A DNA stretch of 14,910 nt from Acetobacteraceae bacterium. Its GTDB lineage: Bacteria > Pseudomonadota > Alphaproteobacteria > Acetobacterales > Acetobacteraceae. Of the stretch, positions 7,574-14,910 are shown piece after piece; the first letter of the stretch is position 1, and every line of letters starts with the position of its first letter. The notes beneath the pieces were generated by a model. The model saw nothing but the letters and a program-made list of their open reading frames with translations. It was not told the origin of the DNA and made no database searches. Location: assembly GCA_947476855.1 (NCBI GenBank), contig CANJSR010000061.1, forward strand, positions 1 through 14,910, in the 5' to 3' direction. Both the position numbers and the translations under genes were made by a program.

Positions 7574-10500
7574 ATGGCGGACAGCGGAGACCAGGAACCA
7601 GAAGCAGCGAGACTTGCCCGGTCCGCCATGAGCGCGTCTCGGGCCGCGACCGCCGCCCAGGATCCGGAAGCCGCGCTGCGCTGGCTGGACCGGGCCCATC
7701 GGCTGCTGCCGCGTGATCCAAACGTGATGCTGGCGCTCGCGGGGGCAACCCTGTCCGTCGAACCCGCCCGCGCCGCCGCCCTGTTCGCCGCCGTCACCCA
7801 GGATCACGACGTCCGCGAGGCCTGGCTCGGCCTTGCCGCCGCGCGGCTGAAGCTGGGGGCGGTTGACCAGGCGATGGCCTGCGTTGCCCGCGCCCTGTCC
7901 CGCCACGTGCCGCGCAACGACACCCGGGCGGTCGCCAACCAGGTGGTCCGCCTGTCCCAGACCGACGGCTGGTGCGGCGTGTCGTTCGACGGCGAACTGA
8001 CGATCCAGACGAACGCGCGCTCTCACCCCGTCGTCGCCCTGGATGGAACCGTCCTGGACGGCACAAGGCTGCCGGCGCGCTGGTCCCGCGCGACCCGCCT
8101 GATGGTGATGGTGGAAGGCCGGCATCTGCTGGGCAGCCCGATCGATATCCACGCGATCCGCCGCACGGAAGGGATCGTGGAGGCCGATGGCGGGGGTCTG
8201 AAAGGCTGGGCCTGGCATCCCGCCGATCCCGGCCGCAAGGTCGCCCTGACCGTGTCCGACGCCCAGCGCACGCCCCCGCTGCGGATCACGGCCGAGGACC
8301 GTGGCATCCTGATCCCCGACCTCGGCCCCCTCGCCCATCCCTTTGGCTTCACCGTGCCGGCCGAGGCGCTCGCCCCCTTCGCCGACCAGGTGCATGTCCG
8401 CGGGCCGGACGGACGCGCGCTGTACGGCAGCCCCGTGTCCCCGTTGCAGGAACAGCGGGCCGCGATGGCGACCGCGCGCCGGATCGCCCAGACATACCCG
8501 GCGACGGGCGGGCGGTCGGCGCCCCCCTCGGCGGACCTCGCGGCGCCGATGCCGGCCGATCTGCCCATTCCGGCCGAACCCGTCGGGGCTGCCAGCCGGC
8601 CCGCGCGGAGCATGGCGATCGTCATTCCCGTGCATGGCCAGCGGGAACTGACCCTCGCATGCCTCGACAGCGTGTTCGAGACGGTGGCCCCCCCGGTGCG
8701 GATCATCGTGGTCGACGACGCCTCTCCCGATCCGGGACTGCGCGCCACGCTTGATGAGATGAAGCGCCGCGGACGGATCGTTCTGATCCGCAATGCCGTC
8801 AATCTCGGCTTCGCGGCCAGCGTCAATCTCGGCCTGCGCGTGAGCCAGGGCCGCGACGTCGTACTGCTGAACAGCGACACGCTGGTCCCGCCCGGCTGGC
8901 TGGAACGCCTGCGCGACGCGGCATACGGGGCCGCGGATATCGGCACCGTCACCCCCCTGTCGAACGACGCGAGCATCCTGAGCTACCCCGACCCCACGAT
9001 CCGCAACCCGGCCCCCGATCGGACCCAGATGCATCGGCTGGACGCGATCGCACGCGCCGTCGGCGGCACCGAAACCGTCGACATCCCGGTCGGCGTCGGG
9101 TTCTGCCTGTATGTCCGCCGCGATTGCCTGGAGGCCGTGGGCGTGCTGCGCGCCGACATCTTCGCCCAGGGCTATGGGGAGGAGAACGATTTCTGCCTCC
9201 GTGCCCGGCGGCTGGGCTGGCGGCACGTCGCGCTGCCGTCGCTGTTCGTCGCCCATATCGGCGGGCAGTCCTTCAGCCGCACCGGCGCCCATCTGCGCGC
9301 GCGGAACGCCGACCTGCTGGAGCGTCTGCACCCCGGCTACAACAAGATCGTCCAGGATTTCGTGCGCGCCGACCGGCTGGCGCCGTCCCGCCGGATGATC
9401 GACCGGCGGCGTTGGCGGGAACGGCGACCGCGGTATCGCGAAAGCGCGATCCTGATTACCCACGACTCCTCGGGCGGGGTGGAACAACGCATCCGCCGAG
9501 CCGCCGCCGACCATGTTGCCGCCGGCCGCAACGCGATCATCCTGCGCCCGGCCACGATGAATGACGGGTCCGTGTCGGTGGAGGTCGGCGACGGCACCAA
9601 GGGGCGGTATCCGAACCTGCGCTTCGCCATGCCGTCCGAACTGCCGGCCCTGCTGCGCCTGCTGCGCGCCCAACGGCCCACGATGACCGAGGTTCACCAC
9701 TTCCTCGACCATCACCCCTCCCTGCACGATCTGCCCGCTCGGCTGGGCGTGGCCTACGACGTCCATATCCACGACTACGCCTGGATGTGCCCGCGCATCC
9801 TGCTGGTCAACGGCCATAACCGGTACTGCGGAGAGCCGGCGGTCGCCGCCTGCGACTCCTGCGTTGCCGACCATGGCCGGTTCATCCCCGATACGATCAG
9901 CGTCGCCGAGCTGCGCGCCCGCTCCGCCGCGATGCTCGCCGGCGCCCGCCGGGTGATCGCGCCGTCCGAGGACGCCGCCCGCCGCATCGCCCGCCATTTC
10001 CCCGGCACGGCGCCGGAGGTCGTTCCGCACGAGGACGACTCGGCGATCCCGATCCGGCTGTCACCGCCCCTGCCTGCCAGGCGGCGCCGGCGGGTTTGCG
10101 TGCTGGGGGCGATCGGCATCCACAAGGGCTATGAGGTCCTGCTAGCCTGCGCGCGCGATGCGGCCCAGCGCGGCCTCAACCTCGAATTCATCGTCGTGGG
10201 CACTACGATCGACGACGCCAGGCTGCTGGAAACCGGGTGCGTTTTCGTGACTGGCAGCTACGAAGCCCCGCAGGCGGTGGAGCTTGTGCTGCGGCAGGAC
10301 GCCGACCTCGCGTTCCTGCCATCCATCGCGCCCGAGACCTGGTGCATGGCCCTGACCGAGCTCTGGCGGGCGGGCCTGCGGGTCGCCGCCTTCGACCTCG
10401 GCGCCCCCGCGGAACGGATTAGGCGGACGGGACGTGGTTTTCTGCTTCCGCCCCATCTCCCTCCTGGTGCTATTAACAACGCGTTAGTCAATGCCATGGC

Positions 10501-10584
10501 ATCATCCGACCATCCCGGCGTCCCCGCCCGCAAGCGAGCCGCCGGTTCAGCCGATTTGTCCCACATTGTTGCAAAAGGCCCGTA

Positions 10585-10585
<1 letters not shown>
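7574..10585 (+). CDS. Multidomain protein with GT-A (family 2) and GT-B (family 4-like) glycosyltransferase modules
   Basis: A 1003-residue protein with at least four parts. Residues 1-115 are TPR-like helices. Residues about 130-290 are a beta-rich domain containing GLKGWAWHPADPGRKVALTV. After a Pro/Ala linker comes a GT2 module (about 345-600): MAIVIPVHGQRELT, VVDDAS (Asp381, Asp382), NLGFAASVNLGL, LLNSDT and GYGEENDFCLRAR near 534-544. The C-terminal GT-B module (about 620-960) starts ESAILITHDSSGGVEQRI and has HDYAWMCP. It also has four cysteines at 739, 752, 760 and 763 that could bind zinc, and a donor-site segment SIAPETWCMALTELWRAGL. No membrane segment is visible. It would build a two-sugar unit or extend a glycan with two activities; donor and acceptor are unknown. 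The ATG lies 3 bases after the Sel1 stop, with no clear ribosome binding site, suggesting coupling. Confidence 0.9.
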
Positions 10586-11631
<1,046 letters not shown>

Positions 11632-11644
11632 CCGTTGGCACACC

Positions 11645-11682
11645 GGCCGGCCTCCGGGGTTGACCCCGGCGGCTGGCCGGCC
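11645..11682 (+). terminator. Nested GC-rich hairpin between the ChW-like gene and the second glycosyltransferase
   Basis: The outer arms are GGCCGGCC (11645-11652) and GGCCGGCC (11675-11682), a self-complementary sequence. The inner stem is CCGGGG (11654-11659), loop TTGA, CCCCGG (11664-11669). It starts 13 bases after the stop codon. Only a pyrimidine-rich stretch (CTTCTTCCTCCCCTCC), not a T-run, follows. It may be a weak or partial terminator, or an mRNA 3'-end stabiliser that sets the expression ratio between upstream genes and the last gene. Confidence 0.45.
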
Positions 11683-11729
11683 CGCCTTCTTCCTCCCCTC
11701 CCGCCCCGTCCACCCAGGGTCGCGCCGCC

Positions 11730-13244
11730 GTGAAATTCCTGTTCGTCCACCAGAACTTTCCTGGACAGTTCCTGCACCTTGTCCGCCACCTGGTGGAATC
11801 CCGTCAGCACGAGATCGTGTTCATCACCGAACCGAACGCCAACGTCATCCAGGGCGTGCGAAAGGTGCCCTACCGCAAGCCCGCCCTGCCCTCCCCCGAG
11901 TGCCATCCCGGCACCCGCGAACTCGATGCGGGCCTGCGGCGGGCGGATGCCGTGTTCCAGGTGGCGAAGAACCTCCAGTCCCTGGGGTTCGAACCCGATG
12001 TCATCATCGGCCACCACGGCTGGGGAGAGATGCTGAGCCTGGTCGACGTCTGGCCCCGCGCGCCGATCTACGGATACTTCGAATTCTACTATAACCCCGA
12101 GCGCGCGGATGTCGGGTTCGATCCCGAATTTCCCAATAATCCGCTCGATTTCCCACGCATCCGGGCGAAGAACGCGATCAACCATATCGCCCTGAACCTG
12201 GGCCAGCACGGCAACAGCCCGACCCGGTGGCAGCGGTCCACCTACCCCGACTGGGCGCAGGCGCAGATCGACCTGCTGTGGGAAGGCGTCGACCTCGATG
12301 TCTGCCGGCCCGACGCGGCGCATCGGCGCAAGCCGCTCACGATCGGCGGGATGACGGTCAAGCCGACCGATACGCTGGTGACCTATGTCTCCCGCGACCT
12401 GGAGCCTTATCGCGGCTTCCACACGATGATGCGGACGCTGCCGGCGCTGCAGAAGGCGCGCAAGGACCTGAAGGTGATCATGGTCGGCTCCGACGGGGTC
12501 AGCTATGGCGTGATGCCGCCCGAGGGCGGAACCTGGCGCGAACGCATGATGAAGGAGGTCGGCAACAGCATCGACCTGGAGCGCGTGGCCTTCCCCGGCC
12601 GTGTTTCGTACGCCGACTATTTGTCGATGATGAAACGATCCGACACGCATGTCTATCTGACCTACCCCTTCGTCGCGTCCTGGTCGCTGCGGGAATCTCT
12701 GGCGCTGGGCTGCGCGGTGATCGGCAGCGATACCCAGCCGGTGCAGGAGTTCATCCAGCACGGAGAGACAGGGCTGCTCACGTCGTTCTTCGACCACAAG
12801 GCCCTGGCGACGACCGTGCTGGACCTGCTGGAGAACAAGAGCCTGAACTCGAAGCTGCGGTCGAACGCGCGGACCTATGCCGAAAAGCATCTGTCCATGG
12901 ACGACTATATCGCCGCCTATCGTGCGGCGATCGAACGGATCACCAATCGGCCGATCGACGACGCGCCCGCGGCCCGGAAGGCGCCGTTGAAGGCAGCGGC
13001 GAAGCCAAAGGCGGCGGCCGGCGGGAAGCAGCCGGCGACACGGGCCGCCGCTGCGAAATCACCCGTCGCTGCGCCCGCCAAAAAGACGCAAGCCGCGGCA
13101 CCCGCCACGAAGACGCGAGCCGCGAAACCCGTCGCGCCGAAGACAGCCACCCGGACGGCACCGGCCCAGAAGGCCCCGGCCCGGAAGGCCGCGGCGGCCA
13201 AGCCAGCAACCCCGGCCGCGAAGCGCAAAGCACCCCGGCGGTAG
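11730..13244 (+). CDS. GT-B fold glycosyltransferase with histone H1-like basic tail
   Basis: A 504-residue protein. Residues 1-400 form a GT4-type glycosyltransferase. The N-terminal MKFLFVHQNFPGQFLHLVRH resembles the family I recall as Glyco_trans_4_3. Later come YVSRDLEPYRGFHTMMRTLP and the donor-site segment YPFVASWSLRESLALGCAVI with Glu322. The first Glu of the usual EX7E motif is replaced (Phe314), which I recall as normal for this subfamily. It would add a sugar from a nucleotide donor in the cytoplasm. From residue 412 to the end there is a Lys/Ala/Pro tail with about two dozen Lys/Arg and no Asp or Glu, like histone H1 or alginate-regulator tails. The start is GTG with AGGG 10 bases upstream. 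It follows the previous gene by 98 bases, across a hairpin, and is probably part of the same unit or has its own promoter. Confidence 0.9.
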   Translation: MKFLFVHQNFPGQFLHLVRHLVESRQHEIVFITEPNANVIQGVRKVPYRKPALPSPECHPGTRELDAGLRRADAVFQVAKNLQSLGFEPDVIIGHHGWGEMLSLVDVWPRAPIYGYFEFYYNPERADVGFDPEFPNNPLDFPRIRAKNAINHIALNLGQHGNSPTRWQRSTYPDWAQAQIDLLWEGVDLDVCRPDAAHRRKPLTIGGMTVKPTDTLVTYVSRDLEPYRGFHTMMRTLPALQKARKDLKVIMVGSDGVSYGVMPPEGGTWRERMMKEVGNSIDLERVAFPGRVSYADYLSMMKRSDTHVYLTYPFVASWSLRESLALGCAVIGSDTQPVQEFIQHGETGLLTSFFDHKALATTVLDLLENKSLNSKLRSNARTYAEKHLSMDDYIAAYRAAIERITNRPIDDAPAARKAPLKAAAKPKAAAGGKQPATRAAAAKSPVAAPAKKTQAAAPATKTRAAKPVAPKTATRTAPAQKAPARKAAAAKPATPAAKRKAPRR

Positions 13245-13254
13245 ACCATGACCA

Positions 13255-13341
13255 GTCCGCGCGGACCGTCACGGGCCGTCTACCCTGCGATCATGGAAGG
13301 CCACGAAAGCGCTTTCCGGCGTTCCGAACCCGCCCGTGGCC
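13255..13341. terminator. Convergent intergenic region with palindromes, possible weak terminators
   Basis: Between the stops of the glycosyltransferase and the dehydrogenase lie a 12-base palindrome, GTCCGCGCGGAC (13255-13266), a second one, GAAAGCGCTTTC (13305-13316), and a longer stem, GGCCACG (13299-13305) with CGTGGCC (13335-13341). None is followed by a T-run. A bidirectional terminator is expected between converging genes, but none of these is a textbook example. Confidence 0.3.
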
Positions 13342-14145
13342 TCAGCCCGCGTTCCACCGGACCGGGCCACGGAACGGCCGCATATCGGGGTACCCGCTGA
13401 CCGCCCAGGCCCCGTCGACCAGCAGGCTCGCGGCCGAGACATACGCCGCGTCGTCGCTCGCCAGATACAGTGACGGGGCCGCGATCTCCTCGGGCTGCGC
13501 GGGCCGGCCCATCGGAATGCGCTCCACGAAGGCCGCCAGCGCGTCCGGATTGTCGAAATGCCGGCGCGTCAAGGGCGTCTGCACCAGCCCCGGCAGGATC
13601 GCGTTCACCCGGATGCCATAAGGGGCGAATTCCAGCGCACCGTTCTTGCTGAGCGCCTCCACCCCCGCCTTGGCCGACACATAGGCCGACCCCGCATGCA
13701 TCGGCACATGCGCGTTCAGGGAGGCGATGTTGACGATCGCCCCGCCCGGACGGCCTTGCCGGATCATCTGGCGCGCCTGATGCTTCATGCCCAGGAACAC
13801 GCCCTTCAGACACAGGTCGACGGTGAAATCCCACTCATCCTCGGCCAGGTCGACGATGTAGCCGGGCCGGGAAGCACCGGCGACATTGAAGGCCGCGTCC
13901 AGCCCGCGGAAGCGGGTGACGGCCAGCGCGACCAACGCCTCCGCGTCCGCTTCCACCGTCACGTTGCCCGCCAGCGTCGCGACGCGATCGCCCAGGGCCG
14001 CCAGCGCGTCCAGCCCTTCGGCGTTCAGGTCGCCCACGACCACCGACGCGCCTTCCGCATGCAGCCGCGTGGCGATCGCCTGCCCGATCCCTGACGCCCC
14101 GCCGGCGATCAGCGCGACCTTTCCCTTGAACCTTTCCGGCACCAT
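13342..14145 (-). CDS. Short-chain dehydrogenase/reductase (SDR) family oxidoreductase
   Basis: A 267-residue cytoplasmic NAD(P)-dependent oxidoreductase of the classical SDR family, normal in length. The cofactor motif is GGASGIGQAIA near the N-terminus (the first Gly-rich Thr is replaced by Ala: LIAGGASGIG). VVVGDLN follows strand beta2, where the Asp favours NAD(H). The structural motif is NVAG, and the catalytic residues are Ser in NIASLN and YVSAK. The C-terminus has IRVNAILPGLVQTPL and SLYLASDDAAYVSAASLLVDG, as in FabG-like and glucose-dehydrogenase-like members. The substrate cannot be assigned. I chose ATG at 14143-14145, with GAGGG about 10 bases upstream; longer in-frame extensions have no family similarity. 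It converges on the glycosyltransferase and diverges from the helicase, so it is probably a single-gene unit unrelated to the export locus. Confidence 0.92.
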   Translation of the reverse strand: MVPERFKGKVALIAGGASGIGQAIATRLHAEGASVVVGDLNAEGLDALAALGDRVATLAGNVTVEADAEALVALAVTRFRGLDAAFNVAGASRPGYIVDLAEDEWDFTVDLCLKGVFLGMKHQARQMIRQGRPGGAIVNIASLNAHVPMHAGSAYVSAKAGVEALSKNGALEFAPYGIRVNAILPGLVQTPLTRRHFDNPDALAAFVERIPMGRPAQPEEIAAPSLYLASDDAAYVSAASLLVDGAWAVSGYPDMRPFRGPVRWNAG

Positions 14146-14159
14146 CGATTTCGTTCCCT

Positions 14160-14210
14160 CGGTTAACCGTTCCTCAATATCGGAGTGGTTTCCTGCTCCC
14201 CGGTCAACCG
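14160..14210. promoter_or_regulatory. Two CGGTYAACCG elements in the divergent gap
   Basis: CGGTTAACCG (14160-14169) is a perfect 10-base palindrome. CGGTCAACCG (14201-14210) differs at one base and starts 41 bases away, close to four helical turns. The second copy contains TTGACC on the minus strand, a possible -35 box for the dehydrogenase gene, with GATATT about 20 bases further on. The first copy lies next to the dehydrogenase ribosome binding site. Together they could be operators controlling both divergent genes; that role is inferred. Confidence 0.35.
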
Positions 14211-14226
14211 CACCGGTGGAACGCGC

Positions 14227-14910
14227 ATGCTTCTCTCGCCTGGAACCCGCCTGCGCGCCCGCGGCCTGACCTGGGACGTGCTGGCGGTGGAACCATGCGG
14301 ACCTCAGACCCGGCTGCGGGTGCGGTGTTCGGCCGGCGACCTGGCCGGCCTGGAATGGGACCTGCTGCACCCCTGGGACAAGATGGAGCCGCTGCGGACC
14401 GATCTCCGCCCCGACAGCCCCGCCTCGGTCGCCGCCTGGCGCCTGCACCACATCGCCCGCCTGCTGGACCGCGAACCCGGGGCCGGTGCCCTGCTGTCCG
14501 CCCATCCCGGCCGCGTGGCGCTGGAGCCGTACCAGCTTGTCCCCGTCCTGCGCGCGCTGGAGATGCCGCGTCCGCGTCTGCTGCTGGCCGATGCCGTGGG
14601 GCTGGGCAAGACGGTCCAGGCCGGGATGATCGCCGCCGAACTGATCCTGCGCCGGCGCGCGCATAGGATCATCGTCGTCACGCCCGCCGGTCCGCTGCTG
14701 GCGCAATGGGCGCGGGAGCTGCTGGTCCGTTTCGGCCTGCGCCCGACCATCCTGGGCGATGCCGCCGGCCTCCGTGCGCGCAGGCGGGAGATCGAACTGG
14801 GCGGCAACCCCTTCGAGTCCGTGGCGCTGTGCCTGACCTCGCTGGACTTCGCCAAGCAGGACCCGGTGCTGGCGGAGCTGGAACGATCCGCCTGGGACCT
14901 CGCGATCATC
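14227..14910 (+). CDS. SNF2-type superfamily 2 helicase, N-terminal part (cut by the window edge)
   Basis: The first 228 codons of a DNA-dependent ATPase/helicase of the SNF2/RapA type. An N-terminal domain (about 1-105) precedes the first RecA-like domain. Walker A reads LLADAVGLGKT (Gly127, Lys128, Thr129); most relatives have LADEVGLGKT, so the usual Glu is Ala here. Motif Ia is VVTPAGPLLAQWARELL. The window ends at WDLAII, just where the DEAH box should follow. No other domains can be judged. The ATG has GGTGGA 7 bases upstream. Such helicases occur as RapA-like transcription recyclers, as stand-alone genes, or as DrmD-like helicases in DISARM and other defence islands. The N-terminal wording is closer to the last group than to RapA, but this is a weak impression. 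Confidence 0.85.
   Translation, partial: MLLSPGTRLRARGLTWDVLAVEPCGPQTRLRVRCSAGDLAGLEWDLLHPWDKMEPLRTDLRPDSPASVAAWRLHHIARLLDREPGAGALLSAHPGRVALEPYQLVPVLRALEMPRPRLLLADAVGLGKTVQAGMIAAELILRRRAHRIIVVTPAGPLLAQWARELLVRFGLRPTILGDAAGLRARRREIELGGNPFESVALCLTSLDFAKQDPVLAELERSAWDLAII

Noticed and set aside
7544..10030. Open frame of 828 codons on the minus strand opposite the large glycosyltransferase
   Set aside because: Antisense frame kept open by GC-rich codon bias. Its translation is rich in Gly, Arg, His and Gln with no recognisable domain, while the plus strand encodes clear glycosyltransferase motifs.
12963..13244. Basic tail of the glycosyltransferase considered as a frameshift artefact
   Set aside because: The frame continues to a TAG at 13242-13244 with consistent codon use, and the Lys/Ala/Pro composition is coherent. 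The alternative frames give Arg-rich noise.
13248..13400. Small plus-strand frame of about 50 codons starting 4 bases after the glycosyltransferase stop
   Set aside because: No ribosome binding site, Arg/Pro/Ser/Gly-rich composition, and it overlaps the 3' end of the dehydrogenase gene on the other strand.
12227..13621. Plus-strand open frame of 464 codons overlapping the second glycosyltransferase and running into the dehydrogenase
   Set aside because: Out of frame with the glycosyltransferase motifs and antisense to the dehydrogenase; no domain recognised.
14146..14706. Upstream extension of the dehydrogenase frame by about 187 codons
   Set aside because: It would run antisense through the helicase start and has no SDR similarity. 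The ATG at 14143-14145 fits the family length and has a ribosome binding site.

Overview
The window is a very GC-rich piece of a proteobacterial chromosome. The GyrA N-terminus, the type I secretion genes and the codon use point to an alphaproteobacterium, most likely Rhodospirillales/Acetobacteraceae (inference; no rRNA gene is present). It has nine protein genes, two of them cut by the window edges. I see no tRNA, rRNA, CRISPR array or insertion sequence.

Left part (1-1618, minus strand): the 5' end of gyrA (housekeeping) and, upstream of it, an amidase-signature hydrolase. Positions 1619-2059 are a 440-base divergent control region. It is locally AT-rich (about 1740-1860) and holds several clean dyad elements: an ATACGAT/ATCGTAT inverted repeat on the amidase side, a perfect 19-base palindrome, and a repeated GTCCG-N4-CGGAC dyad on the exporter side.

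Centre (2060-13244, plus strand): a tight gene run that looks like one transcription unit. In order it encodes an HlyB-type ABC exporter with a degenerate peptidase-like domain, an HlyD-type membrane fusion protein (overlapping start), a Sel1-repeat protein of about 14 repeats (ATGA overlap), a 1003-residue protein joining TPR-like, beta-rich, GT-A (family 2) and GT-B (family 4-like) modules, and a protein with a 12-alanine run and three ChW-like repeats (TAATG overlap). After a GC-rich hairpin comes a second GT-B glycosyltransferase with a histone H1-like Lys/Ala/Pro tail. I read this as a type I secretion locus coupled to glycosylation of the exported polymer, adhesin or surface protein. No RTX-type substrate and no TolC-type outer membrane channel lies in the window. 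The ChW-like protein is the best local candidate for a surface or secreted partner, although it lacks an obvious signal peptide.

Right part (13342-14910): a short-chain dehydrogenase on the minus strand converges with the exporter run and diverges from the start of a SNF2-type helicase (plus strand, cut by the window edge). The 81-base gap between them holds two near-identical CGGTYAACCG elements. The helicase could belong to a defence island, but that cannot be judged from its first 228 codons.

The most unusual material is the secretion/glycosylation run, the ChW-like repeats in a Gram-negative T1SS locus, and the basic tail on the glycosyltransferase.
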